A stretch of 64,000 nucleotides of DNA. It comes from Pseudomonas sp. CHM02 (GTDB lineage: Bacteria > Pseudomonadota > Gammaproteobacteria > Pseudomonadales > Pseudomonadaceae). Below the pieces are notes generated by a model. That model saw only the letters and a list, made by a program, of their open reading frames with translations, was not told the DNA's origin and did no database searches. Within the stretch, counting starts at the first letter, position 1, and each line of letters starts with the position of its first letter. Positions 42,524-52,015 of this stretch are shown here, in pieces. The stretch covers positions 29,028-93,027 of the forward strand of contig NZ_JFCA01000033.1 of assembly GCF_000612585.1 (NCBI RefSeq), given 5' to 3'. A program made the position numbers and the translations under genes.

Positions 42524-44836
42524 CTAGTCGACGACGCTGAATTCGAGTCGGGCAGTCTGGCCGGCTTCGTCGAGGACGCTGAGCTGGTAGCGGCCCAGGC
42601 GCTCGAAACTGGCGTTGATAAAGTCCTGGTTGGCGCTTTCGCCCAGTGGCGCGCCATTAAGAAACCACCAGCGCCGGCCGCTGCCGCCCAGGGCGGAAAT
42701 TTTCAGGCGCAGCGCCTGTTGGCTGGCGGCGGGCAGGCGTAGCTGGTCGCCTTCGCGCACACCGACGATCGACAGCGGTGAAGAAGCGGCCAGTGCCGGT
42801 GGCGGGCAATCGGGGTCGGCCGCGGGGATGCGCGCTTCGCGGCGTTCAGCCCTGGGCAGCCAGGGTTCCAGGGGCGCCGGCCACAAGGCGATGTTTTTGT
42901 GCTCGGCGCCAGGGCAATGGGCCTCGACCCGCAGGCCCTTGGCATTGACCCACACACTGTCCATCAAGCCCACGCTCAGCGGTTGGTCCAGCGCCTGCAA
43001 GGTGGGCGGCGTGGTGTTGTCCAGCGTCCAGGCGAAACGCTGGCGACGACAATTGGGATCGCTGCGGCTCATGGGCTGGCCCAGCGGCCAACAGATCGCC
43101 GCCACGCCGACATTGGCCGGCACCGGCTTGACCGGTGCGCTGATGCCGCGCTGGCTGTCGCGGTTGGTCAGCACGTCATGCACCTGCAACATCAACGGCG
43201 CGGCCGAGGCGAGGCCGAACTGCCCCGGCACCGGCGTGCCGTCCGGGCGGCCGATCCACACGCCGATCAAATAACGTGGGCCCACGCCAATCGCCCAGGC
43301 ATCCCGAAAGCCATAGCTGGTGCCCGTTTTCCAGGCCAGCACCGGGCGCTGCACCAACTCGGCACGCGGGTCGCGATCCGGCCGCGCCTGGCCACTGAGA
43401 ATACGTCGCACAATCCAGGCGGCCCCTGGCGACAGTAACGGCCGTTCCCTGAGCGTATCGTCCGGCTGTAATCGAAGGGTGGCACTCCTGCCGTTCCGGG
43501 CGAAGGCGCTGTAGCCGCTCACCAGGTCTTCGAGGCGACTGCCTGCACCACCGAGAATCAACGCCAGGTTCGGCTCGGCCAATGCAGGCAATGCCAACGG
43601 CACGCCGCCGATGCGCATCTCGGCGGCGAACCGCTTCGGCCCGTAGGCTTCCAGCAACTGCACGGCCGGCAGGTTGAGCGAACTGGACAGCGCCGTACTC
43701 GCCGGCACCGCACCGGTAAAGCCCATGGAGAAATTGCCCGGCCGGTAATCGCCATAACGCCGGGGCACGTCCTGCAGGAGGGATTCGGAGTGGATCAACC
43801 CATCGTCCAGGGCCATGCCATAGAGGAAGGGTTTCAAGGTGGAGCCCGGCGAACGCAACGCGCTGATCATGTCCACATGGCCAAAGCGCTTGGCATCATT
43901 GATGTCCACCGAACCGAGGTAGGCGCGCACGGCCATGGTTTCTTCTTCCACCACCAGAATCGCGGCAGAGGTGTGCTCCGGCAGACGCGCACGCCAGCCC
44001 AGCAGCAAGTCTTCGAGGCGACGTTGCAGGGTCGCATCCAGGGTGGTGCGGATCAGCGGCGGGCTGTCCGGGCGGTTCAGGCGGCGTGCGAGCAACGGCG
44101 CCAGGCTCGGCTCCAGGCGCGGGGCAAGCAGCAGCGGTTCTTCCAGGGCTTCATCGACGGCGGCCTGCGGCCACACCTGGAACTCGGCGAGCCGACGCAA
44201 GACTTTATCGCGGGCTTCCTGGGCTCGTTGGGGATGGCGGTCGGGGCGCAAACGGCTCGGCGCCTGGGGCAGCACAGCGAGCAAAGCGGCTTCAGCATGG
44301 GTGAGGTGTGAAGGCGATTTGCCCAAGTAGGCCCAACTGGCGGCCGCCACACCCTGCAACGTACCGCCAAACGGTGCGCGGTTCAGGTAGAGGTTGAGGA
44401 TTTCCTCCTTGGACAGGTGCCACTCCAACTGCGCCGTGCGCCAAAGCTGGCGCAACTTGCCATGGAACGTGCGCGAATGCGGATCCAGCAACCGCGCCAC
44501 CTGCATCGACAAGGTGCTGCCCCCCGACACCACCCGCGCGCCCGTGAGGTTCTGCCACGTCGCCCGTACCAGCGCCAGCGGGTTCACGCCGGGATGCTGG
44601 TAAAACCAACGGTCCTCGTAGGTCAGCAACGCGTCCAAGTAATATGGCGACACCTCGCTCGTCTGCACCGGATAGCGCCACACCCCATTGGCATCGGCAA
44701 ATCGCCACAACGGCGTACCATCCTCGGCCAGCACCACCCGCGCCAAATCGTCCTTGGGCAACGGCAACGGCCAAATCCGATCAGCCAGCCAGATCAGCGC
44801 AACAACCACCCCCAAAATCCCCAACCCCCAACGCAC
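42524..44836 (-). CDS. pbpC: Penicillin-binding protein 1C
   Basis: A bifunctional murein synthase. One N-terminal membrane segment, GT51 glycosyltransferase with Glu-Asp-Arg-Trp-Phe-Tyr-Gln-His-Pro-Gly and Gly-Gly-Ser-Thr-Leu-Ser-Met-Gln-Val, and transpeptidase with Ser332-Thr-Leu-Lys (SxxK), Ser-Leu-Asn (SxN) and Lys-Thr-Gly-Thr; a C-terminal BiPBP_C-type domain follows. Start: no ATG exists near the beginning. GTG 44836 gives 770 residues, the E. coli PbpC length; the frame is open to TTG 44944, but that extra part is translated REPIN. No clear ribosome site is visible. Partner of the alpha-2-macroglobulin (yfhM) gene, as in E. coli. Confidence 0.9.
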   Translation of the reverse strand: MRWGLGILGVVVALIWLADRIWPLPLPKDDLARVVLAEDGTPLWRFADANGVWRYPVQTSEVSPYYLDALLTYEDRWFYQHPGVNPLALVRATWQNLTGARVVSGGSTLSMQVARLLDPHSRTFHGKLRQLWRTAQLEWHLSKEEILNLYLNRAPFGGTLQGVAAASWAYLGKSPSHLTHAEAALLAVLPQAPSRLRPDRHPQRAQEARDKVLRRLAEFQVWPQAAVDEALEEPLLLAPRLEPSLAPLLARRLNRPDSPPLIRTTLDATLQRRLEDLLLGWRARLPEHTSAAILVVEEETMAVRAYLGSVDINDAKRFGHVDMISALRSPGSTLKPFLYGMALDDGLIHSESLLQDVPRRYGDYRPGNFSMGFTGAVPASTALSSSLNLPAVQLLEAYGPKRFAAEMRIGGVPLALPALAEPNLALILGGAGSRLEDLVSGYSAFARNGRSATLRLQPDDTLRERPLLSPGAAWIVRRILSGQARPDRDPRAELVQRPVLAWKTGTSYGFRDAWAIGVGPRYLIGVWIGRPDGTPVPGQFGLASAAPLMLQVHDVLTNRDSQRGISAPVKPVPANVGVAAICWPLGQPMSRSDPNCRRQRFAWTLDNTTPPTLQALDQPLSVGLMDSVWVNAKGLRVEAHCPGAEHKNIALWPAPLEPWLPRAERREARIPAADPDCPPPALAASSPLSIVGVREGDQLRLPAASQQALRLKISALGGSGRRWWFLNGAPLGESANQDFINASFERLGRYQLSVLDEAGQTARLEFSVVD

Positions 44837-44841
44837 AACCC

Positions 44842-44928
44842 GTAGGAGCCGGCTTGCCGGCGATAGCGGCGGATCAGTTGGCACATTGGTCACAGACACA
44901 CCGCAATCGCCGGCAAGCCGGCTCCTAC
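44842..44928. repeat. REPIN (GGAGCCGGCTTGCCGGCGAT type) touching the pbpC start
   Basis: Inverted REP pair that ends only 5 bases from the preferred pbpC GTG. Its hairpins would sit at the translation start of pbpC if transcribed from further upstream. Confidence 0.9.
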
Positions 44929-45054
44929 TCTGGACCCTGTACAATTAATGAAACCCATGTTCAAACCGGCAAACCTCTATGCTTGTAGGGAACTAGCCCG
45001 TCGCAATAACAACCAAAAGCACAGATACGCCCACCTTCTCATCAGGACACACAT

Positions 45055-45348
45055 ATGCAGGTAGAAAGCTTTTTCGGATGGTTGGGCCAGGCGCTCGGTT
45101 CCGTCATCCGTTTTATCGTCGACGGACTCAGCGGCTTGTTCGGTGCCCTGACCAATGCCGGTGGCAACTTCATCGACGGTTTGTCACGCACCTTGGGCAT
45201 GGACACCTCGATCATCAGCATCATCACCCTGATCATCGGCCTGATGCTGCTGTACTCGGCCGTACGCGCCTTCATGCGGGCCTCAATCATCATGGGCATC
45301 ATCTGGCTGCTGCTGGGCCTGTGGCTCCTGAGCTGGGTCGTCCACTAA
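45055..45348 (+). CDS. Small two-helix inner membrane protein
   Basis: A 97-residue protein with a glycine-containing amphipathic first half and two strongly hydrophobic segments (about 52-72 and 76-95), ending Trp-Val-Val-His. I do not recognise the family. AGGA lies about 9 bases before ATG. It is on the plus strand between pbpC and the alpha-2-macroglobulin gene, both on the minus strand, and flanked by two REPINs. An envelope role is suggested by context only. Confidence 0.6.
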   Translation: MQVESFFGWLGQALGSVIRFIVDGLSGLFGALTNAGGNFIDGLSRTLGMDTSIISIITLIIGLMLLYSAVRAFMRASIIMGIIWLLLGLWLLSWVVH

Positions 45349-45370
45349 CCCAAAAACACCACAAATCCCC

Positions 45371-45459
45371 TGTGGGAGCGGGCTTGCTCGCGAATGCGGT
45401 GGGTCAGTAATAGAGACGCTAACTGACACTCCGCATTCGCGAGCAAGCTCGCTCCCACA
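45371..45459. repeat. REPIN (GGAGCGGGCTTGCTCGCGAA type)
   Basis: Inverted pair TGTGGGAGCGGGCTTGCTCG and TCGCGAGCAAGCTCGCTCCC between the small membrane gene and the convergent end of the alpha-2-macroglobulin gene. Confidence 0.9.
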
Positions 45460-45486
45460 TTTGATCTCCATTTCAAGCTGAGACCG

Positions 45487-48400
45487 TCACCGCCCCTTGA
45501 TCACCAGATCCGCCGGCGTGTCCCCGACTGCCTGCCAGTTCGGCCGGTACATCGACTCCACCTGCGGCGGCGGCACACGATACGTACCCGGCGTCACGGC
45601 ACGCGCCAGATACAGCAGGTGCGTAGTGCCAGAGCCGTCCAGATTGATCGCCGCCACATAACGGTCGTCGCGGAACTCCTGGTGCTTGAGGGACGCGTTC
45701 TGCATCGACTCACGCCACTCCTTCACCTGGCTGCTGGCGTTTTCCAGGCTGGCGGCACTTTGCGCCAGGTTCTGGTTTTCCAGCTCCAGGCCGGCCGGCA
45801 ACAGGTCCACGACCAGGGCATCCGGCACACGCTGCTTGGCGCCAACCGCCAAATGCACCAGCACCAGATCACCGCTGTTGAGGCTGCGCAGGTTCAGCGG
45901 CTGGCCATTCATGCCCAGGTATTCGCGGCGAATGCTCAGGTTGTCACCGCCAGGCGCCGGTGGCACCTGTGGATAACCCGAGATCGTCAGTTGCTGGTAC
46001 ACCGGCGTCTCGCCCTGATTGCTCAGGCTCAAGTCACTGGACAGCAGCTTGCCTTCCAACTCCAGCGTCGGCTGCTGATTGTTCAATGCCTGCACACCGC
46101 CACTGCCGGTGAGCGACACCTGCCAGTTAGCGTCCGGCTTGGCGAACCCGAGGCGCCCCGCCAGGAACAGTGAATTGCGCTCCTGGGTCGACAGATACGG
46201 GCTGGCCGCCAACTGATCCGACAGTGTAAACAAGCGCTCCTCTCGCTTGCCCTTGGCCAGGTCGTTCTCTTCCAGCAGGGCCAGGATCATCGCCTGGTCC
46301 CGCAGCGGGCTGCCGTAGTCGGCCAGCCATTCATTGGCGTTGCGCTGCGCCGCCAGCCCGGCGAGCAAGGCTTGGTCCGCACGCGGCTGGTCGCCCATCT
46401 TCTGCAATGCGATAGCCAATTGCACCAGCGGCAAACCGGAGCGCGCATCGCTGCGTCGTTCGAAGATGCTGCGCAGCGCGCCCAGCGGCGCCTGCTGACT
46501 GCGCGCCAGCACCATGCCGGCGTAGGCCTGCACGGCAAAGCGGGTGTGGTCGGCGTTATCGCTGTAGTCGACGTCGATCAGGTTGCGTTCCTGCACGTAC
46601 CGCAGCAGGCGCTCGCTGGCCTTCTTCAACGCTTCAGGCGGTACGGCAAAGCCTTGGTCGCGGGCACGCAGCAGGAAGTCGGTGACGTAAGCCGTCAGCC
46701 AGTATTCTTCTTCGCCATCGGCGCCCCACAAACCAAAGCTGCCGTTGTAGCGCTGCATGCCCAGCAGGCGTTCGATACCCAGCTCGATCTTGCGTTTGCG
46801 CTCGCTGTCCGACTCGCCTTTGATCGACAGGCGCTTGAGCAATGCATCGTCGGCATACAGCGACGGGTACAGGCCGCTCGCAGTCTGTTCCAGGCAACCG
46901 TACGGGTAGGCCTTGAGTGCGCTGATCTGCGCACCGAGGTTCAGCGGTGGCCGGCTCGACAGGCTCAGCAGCGCCTGGCGCCCCGAGGCATCGAATTGAT
47001 CCAGGGTGCCCACCGGCAGGCTCCATGGCAGATCCTTGAGCACCGCACGGTAATGCTTGAGCAGTGCCGGATATGCAGGTCGCACGCCCAGCGTCCATTC
47101 ACGGGTGAACGGCGGCAGGTTCTCGCCCGGCAGGTCCAGGCCATTCACGGTCACCTTGACCTTGCCCTGGCCCAACCCGCCCCAGGCTTTCACCGGAATG
47201 CGCAGGGTGGTGCGCTGGCCTTGTTTCAGCTCGACGGTCTGCGCGCCACCGTTCACCAACTCCAACTGCCCGTCGGCGCTCAGTTGCACATCGAGCGTCT
47301 GCGCCTTGCCCGACAGGTTGGACAGGTCCAGGGCCAGCGTCGTCTGGTCACCACCGGCGAGGAAGCGCGGTGCCGACAGCTCGGCAATCAGCGGTGCTGC
47401 GATCACCGTCTTGGCTTCGGCCATGCCGTAGCGGTCGTCGGTCCAAGCCTGGGCCATCAGCCGCAGTTCGCCGTTGAAGTCGGGAATATTGACGCTGACT
47501 TCACCTTCGCCTTGCTCATTCAAAGTCACCGGCGCGCTTTGCAGGGCGACGATGGTCACACTGGTGTCCGGGCGCTTGCCGCCCTTGGCCAACGCCGCAT
47601 CCCCCCCAAACGCCAGGCTGGCCAGACGGCCCTGCCCGGCTTCGATCAACTGGCCGTAGATATCGAATTGGTCCACGCCATAAGCCTTGCGACCGAACAG
47701 GCTGGAGTACGGATCCGGCGTCGGGTATTCGGTGATATTGAGGATACCCACGTCCACCGCGGCCACCAGCACATGCACCTGTTTCGGCACGCTGCCATCG
47801 GCATTCCTGGCGGCGACTTTCACCGTCAGCGGTTGTTTGGGGCGCATTTTTTCCGGTGCTGCAAGGGTCACCCCGAGTTTGCGCTGGGTACGATCCAAAG
47901 GCAGGTGCAGCAGGCCCACCGCACGTTTGGGGGTGATATTGGCTTTGCGCTCGCCGGGGCGAATCACCAGGGCACTGACGTACAGGTCATGGCGCGACCA
48001 TTTCGGGTCGAGCTTCACGGCGAAGCTTTTGCCTTCGGCCGGCACATCGATTTCCTGCCACCACAACGGCCCTTCGGCGGACTCCACCAGCAGGTAGCCT
48101 TTACCGGCCGCCGGCGGCGTTACGGTGACATTGGCGGTATCGCCGTCGCCATACGCGGGCTTGTCCAGCGCCAGCTTGACCTGGTCCGGCCGCACCGCGC
48201 CGCCTTCGGTGTTGTCCTGGGCCTGGTAGCCGGCCCAGAAGCGCAGGCTGCTGACCAGCCCGGTCTGCGGGTCTTCGACTTCGACGCGGTACGGGCCCCA
48301 CTCCACCTGGAAGCTGACCTTGGCCGTGTCGCCGGCCTTGATGTTCAGGGTCTGTTCGTCGAGGTTGAGGAATTTCTCGTTGAAGTGGTAGCTCCAGCCA

Positions 48401-50385
48401 TCGCTCTCGGAGTAGTTCCAGTAGTAGTCGCGGCGCTCACGCACCAGGCGCACCTTGAGGTTTTGCGCAGCGAGTTTCTGCCCGTCCTGGTTGGCCAGCA
48501 GCACTTCGAATTCCGCCGGGCCATCGCCATTGGTTTCCGTGCCGTCAAACAACCCGCGCAGGCCCGGCAATTGCTCGGCTGGCCAGATCGGCTGCACCAG
48601 GCGCCGGGTGATCGGTCGCCCGCCCGACTCTTGCAGGCTGGCCTGCACGATCAGTTGCAACGGCGACTTGGCCTCGGCCCACTTGCTTTCCAGGGTCAGT
48701 GCTTCCTGGCCCTTGGCGTCGAGCACGCTTTCCTCTAGCTCGAAATCCTGGCTCAACTCTTCTTCGGTGACGGAACCGAACTGGTAGCCCGGCAGCGACT
48801 TGACCGCTTCGCGCAACGGCCGCACATACACCTGCCCACTGACGCGGTTGCCCGATGCGGGCGCGCCGTACAGGTAACGACCGTTGACCTGGATCACAGC
48901 ATCGTCGGTCGGGCTCAACGGTGTGTCGCTGCCCTTGAGCTCCAGCGCCAGGCGCTCGGGCAGGAAGTCTTCGACGAGGAATTCATACAACTGCGGCTTG
49001 CCATTGCCCAGGTCGAACACCAGTTGCCAGCGCCCGGTCGGTGCTTCGCCGGCCAGTTGCAGTTGATATTGATAGAGACCGGAGGCATCGGCCTCCCAGA
49101 CGAATTTGCGGCTGACCTGCTCGTCCGGGCGGCGCACTTCGACGCTCACCGGCTGCGGTTTGACGGCATTGCCATCCTTGTCCCGCAGCAAGGCGTTGAG
49201 CAGCACTGTTTCGCCGGGGCGATACAGGTCACGCGGGCCGAACACAAAGAACTGCAACGGGTGGGACGGTTGGCCGCCGATGTCGAACTCAGCCAGGTCC
49301 AGTGCCGCGCTGTCGAGGCGCAACAAGCTGGTCTGTTCGCCCTGCTTGGCCAGCAGTACCTGGGCCTTTTTCGGCAGTGGCAGTTCAGCGTGGCCGCCCT
49401 TTTCGGTCTTGCCCTGGCCCAGCACGCGGCCTTCGGCGTCGAGCACTTCGAGGTCGACGCCATCCAGTGCCTTGCCGCCTTCCAGGGCCTGGGTAAACAC
49501 ATCCAGGCGATTGGCGTAGCGGTGCACCGACAGGCCGATGTCACTCAAGGTGAACAGCGTCGCCGGTTGCGAATAGTTGTAGGTACCCGAGGCGCGCATC
49601 ACCGCCAGGTACACGCCCGGCTGTTGCAGTTGCTTGAGGCCGGCAATTGGCAGCAGCAGGGTTTCGCGGGTATTGCGCGCCGGGTTCAGGTCGAAACGCC
49701 CGCCATAGACCAGGTCGGCCATCGGCAGCAGCTCGCGGGATTCATAACTTTGCAGGCTGGTGTTGCGCCCCCACTGCGCCAGGAATGACGGCAGGGATTC
49801 AGGCTTGATGCGGAAGAATTCGACATCGATCTTGTCGACGTTCAGCGCGATCACCGGCAGGCCCTCGGCCAGGCGGGTCGGCAACAGGGTGCCACGGCTG
49901 GCGAAGCCGACGGTGGCTTGCAGGTCCCGGGTTTCGAGACGGGCAATGTACTCGGCGGGCAGCAGGTTGTTATTCACCGCCCTCACACCGGGATCAACCG
50001 TCAGCACCAGTTTGCGCTGCGGCTCCAGATGGCGCAGGCGCAGTTCCATCAGGTTGTCGGAGATTTCCCAGGCGCCATCGACCTTGCCGGACTTGCTGTC
50101 CACCAGATGAAGTTTGTCAGCGAATTTCTGCTCGGGATCCAGCGGAATGGAAAAGCTCACTGACAAGGTGCTTGCCCCGTCGAGCTGCACCTCGGACACG
50201 TCCACCACACTCAACTCACGCCCGGCGTAGCGCTGTTTCAGCGCCGGCACATCCACCGCCGCCTTGGCCGGTCTGGGTGCCACTGTCGCCGCTGCGGGCG
50301 CGGTCGGGGCGGCCGGTTTATCGGAGGAATCGCAGGCGCTCAGCAGGGCCAGCGCACAGGCCAGGAACAGTCCTTTGTTAAGCAT
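45487..50385 (-). CDS. Alpha-2-macroglobulin family lipoprotein (YfhM-like)
   Basis: A 1632-residue lipoprotein, near the 1653 of E. coli YfhM. Lipobox Leu-Leu-Ser-Ala-Cys18 followed by an Asp-Ser-Ser and Ala/Pro linker; several macroglobulin beta domains; and the thioester Tyr-Gly-Cys1164-Leu-Glu-Gln, where Cys and Gln form the reactive bond that traps attacking proteases. It acts in the periplasm, guarding the cell when the outer membrane is damaged, together with PBP1C, which repairs the wall. The Asp next to Cys18 would favour the inner membrane by the +2 rule. The gene stands apart from pbpC by the small plus-strand gene. Confidence 0.95.
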   Translation of the reverse strand: MLNKGLFLACALALLSACDSSDKPAAPTAPAAATVAPRPAKAAVDVPALKQRYAGRELSVVDVSEVQLDGASTLSVSFSIPLDPEQKFADKLHLVDSKSGKVDGAWEISDNLMELRLRHLEPQRKLVLTVDPGVRAVNNNLLPAEYIARLETRDLQATVGFASRGTLLPTRLAEGLPVIALNVDKIDVEFFRIKPESLPSFLAQWGRNTSLQSYESRELLPMADLVYGGRFDLNPARNTRETLLLPIAGLKQLQQPGVYLAVMRASGTYNYSQPATLFTLSDIGLSVHRYANRLDVFTQALEGGKALDGVDLEVLDAEGRVLGQGKTEKGGHAELPLPKKAQVLLAKQGEQTSLLRLDSAALDLAEFDIGGQPSHPLQFFVFGPRDLYRPGETVLLNALLRDKDGNAVKPQPVSVEVRRPDEQVSRKFVWEADASGLYQYQLQLAGEAPTGRWQLVFDLGNGKPQLYEFLVEDFLPERLALELKGSDTPLSPTDDAVIQVNGRYLYGAPASGNRVSGQVYVRPLREAVKSLPGYQFGSVTEEELSQDFELEESVLDAKGQEALTLESKWAEAKSPLQLIVQASLQESGGRPITRRLVQPIWPAEQLPGLRGLFDGTETNGDGPAEFEVLLANQDGQKLAAQNLKVRLVRERRDYYWNYSESDGWSYHFNEKFLNLDEQTLNIKAGDTAKVSFQVEWGPYRVEVEDPQTGLVSSLRFWAGYQAQDNTEGGAVRPDQVKLALDKPAYGDGDTANVTVTPPAAGKGYLLVESAEGPLWWQEIDVPAEGKSFAVKLDPKWSRHDLYVSALVIRPGERKANITPKRAVGLLHLPLDRTQRKLGVTLAAPEKMRPKQPLTVKVAARNADGSVPKQVHVLVAAVDVGILNITEYPTPDPYSSLFGRKAYGVDQFDIYGQLIEAGQGRLASLAFGGDAALAKGGKRPDTSVTIVALQSAPVTLNEQGEGEVSVNIPDFNGELRLMAQAWTDDRYGMAEAKTVIAAPLIAELSAPRFLAGGDQTTLALDLSNLSGKAQTLDVQLSADGQLELVNGGAQTVELKQGQRTTLRIPVKAWGGLGQGKVKVTVNGLDLPGENLPPFTREWTLGVRPAYPALLKHYRAVLKDLPWSLPVGTLDQFDASGRQALLSLSSRPPLNLGAQISALKAYPYGCLEQTASGLYPSLYADDALLKRLSIKGESDSERKRKIELGIERLLGMQRYNGSFGLWGADGEEEYWLTAYVTDFLLRARDQGFAVPPEALKKASERLLRYVQERNLIDVDYSDNADHTRFAVQAYAGMVLARSQQAPLGALRSIFERRSDARSGLPLVQLAIALQKMGDQPRADQALLAGLAAQRNANEWLADYGSPLRDQAMILALLEENDLAKGKREERLFTLSDQLAASPYLSTQERNSLFLAGRLGFAKPDANWQVSLTGSGGVQALNNQQPTLELEGKLLSSDLSLSNQGETPVYQQLTISGYPQVPPAPGGDNLSIRREYLGMNGQPLNLRSLNSGDLVLVHLAVGAKQRVPDALVVDLLPAGLELENQNLAQSAASLENASSQVKEWRESMQNASLKHQEFRDDRYVAAINLDGSGTTHLLYLARAVTPGTYRVPPPQVESMYRPNWQAVGDTPADLVIKGR

Positions 50386-50533
50386 GGGGCACTCGTCGTG
50401 AGAGGAATCCGAGGGGTGAACTATATATCAGCCCGGAGGGAGCCGATGTGGTGCTGGTCACATTGACCGACGGAGGGTGATTTGGTTCTTGAAGCTCTCA
50501 AACCCAGCCAAACCCCACAACCACCAAAGCCCC

Positions 50534-50633
50534 GTAGGAGCGGAGCTTGCCCGCGAAAATCGTCAACGATGACGCAATAAACTGGGAAGAAAGCGGCGCC
50601 CGTGCGTTTTTTGCGAGCAAGCTCGCTCCTACA
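50534..50633. repeat. REPIN (GAGCGAGCTTGCTCGC type)
   Basis: Inverted pair GTAGGAGCGGAGCTTGCCCG and TTGCGAGCAAGCTCGCTCCT in the 292-base gap between the alpha-2-macroglobulin and MATE genes. The left arm has an extra base, so it is slightly diverged. Nothing else is visible in the gap. Confidence 0.85.
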
Positions 50634-50677
50634 TTGGTTTCCCGCCCGGTTACAATGCGTGCCCCTGAGGAGCCCGC

Positions 50678-52015
50678 ATGTCCACCTTACTCACCGACTG
50701 GCGCCACCGCCCCACCCACCGCCGCGTCTGGGCCCTGGCCGCGCCGATGATCCTGTCGAATATCTCGGTGCCGCTAGTGGCCCTGGTCGACAGCATGGTC
50801 ATCGGCCACCTGCCCCATGCACACCAGTTGGGCGCCGTGGCCGTTGGCGCCAGCCTGTATACCTTTCTCGCCTGGGCCATGGGTTTCCTGCGCATGGGCT
50901 CCACCGGTTTCGCTGCCCAGGCCGCCGGGCGCAATGACGGGGCGGCGCTGCGACAAATCCTGCTGCAGGGCCTGCTGCTCGCACTCGGCCTGGCAATGCT
51001 GTTGGGCACTGTCGGCATTCCGCTGAGCCATCTGGCCCTGGAATGGATGCAGCCCTCAGCCGAACTCAATCAACTGACTCAAGATTTTTTCCACACCCGC
51101 CTGTTCGGCCTACCCGCCGCCCTTGCCAGCTACGCATTGGTCGGTTGGTTCCTCGGCACGCAGAACGCCCGGGCGCCGCTGGCGATCCTGCTGACCACCA
51201 ACCTGGTCAACATCGCCCTGAACCTGTGGTTCGTACTCGGGCTGGATTGGGGCGTGGTCGGTTCGGCACGTGCGTCCGTTGTGGCGGAATGGACCGGCGC
51301 CTTGCTCGGCCTGGCGATGACGCAAAAAGCCCTGCGCGCCTACCCCGGTCATATCGCCTGGGCAGCGTTGAAAGCGTGGGAGAGCTGGCGCCCGCTGCTG
51401 GCGGTCAACCGCGACATTTTTATCCGCAGCCTCGCGCTGCAATCGGTGTTTTTCATGATCACCGTTCAAGGCGCCCGCCTCGGTGACGCCACCGTGGCGG
51501 CCAATGCATTATTGCTCAACGGCCTGCTGCTGACCGCCCACGCCCTGGATGGCTTGGCCCATGCGGTAGAAGCCCTGTGCGGCCACGCCATCGGCGCCCA
51601 TGACCGCCAGTCCCTGCGCCGCTCGCTGGTGGTGGCCGGGGGTTGGTCGCTGATCGCCAGCATCGGTTTCGCCCTGCTGTTCACCGTTGCCGGCCACCTG
51701 TTCATCGCCATGCAGACCGACATCCCCAGCGTGCGCGAAACCGCCGACCTCTACCTGCCGTATCTGGCCGTGCTGCCGTTGATTGCAGTGTGGAGCTACC
51801 TGCTGGATGGCCTGTTCATCGGCGCAACCCGCGCGCGGGAAATGCGCAACGGCATGCTGCTGACGGTGCTGCTGACCTTGCCATTCGCCTGGGCATTGCA
51901 GGCCTTGGGTAACCACGGGCTGTGGATAACTTTCCTGCTGTTCATGGCTTTGCGCAGCCTCACTCTGTGGGCGATTGCCTGGCGCTTGAACCGGCAGGAT
52001 CAGTGGCTTGGATAA
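50678..52015 (+). CDS. MATE-family efflux transporter (DinF-like)
   Basis: A 445-residue MATE transporter with 12 predicted helices. N-terminal helix pattern Leu-Ala-Ala-Pro-Met-Ile-Leu-Ser-Asn-Ile-Ser-Val-Pro-Leu and the DinF-group Asp-Ser-Met-Val-Ile-Gly. It expels cationic drugs or other toxic compounds using a proton or sodium gradient. GAGGAG precedes ATG. Its end overlaps the convergent esterase gene by 56 bases. Confidence 0.9.
   Translation: MSTLLTDWRHRPTHRRVWALAAPMILSNISVPLVALVDSMVIGHLPHAHQLGAVAVGASLYTFLAWAMGFLRMGSTGFAAQAAGRNDGAALRQILLQGLLLALGLAMLLGTVGIPLSHLALEWMQPSAELNQLTQDFFHTRLFGLPAALASYALVGWFLGTQNARAPLAILLTTNLVNIALNLWFVLGLDWGVVGSARASVVAEWTGALLGLAMTQKALRAYPGHIAWAALKAWESWRPLLAVNRDIFIRSLALQSVFFMITVQGARLGDATVAANALLLNGLLLTAHALDGLAHAVEALCGHAIGAHDRQSLRRSLVVAGGWSLIASIGFALLFTVAGHLFIAMQTDIPSVRETADLYLPYLAVLPLIAVWSYLLDGLFIGATRAREMRNGMLLTVLLTLPFAWALQALGNHGLWITFLLFMALRSLTLWAIAWRLNRQDQWLG

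Noticed and set aside
46372..48738. 788-codon plus-strand open frame inside the alpha-2-macroglobulin gene
   Set aside because: Antisense to a clear gene with a thioester motif; the composition (His, Gln, Arg-rich) is typical of a GC-rich shadow frame.
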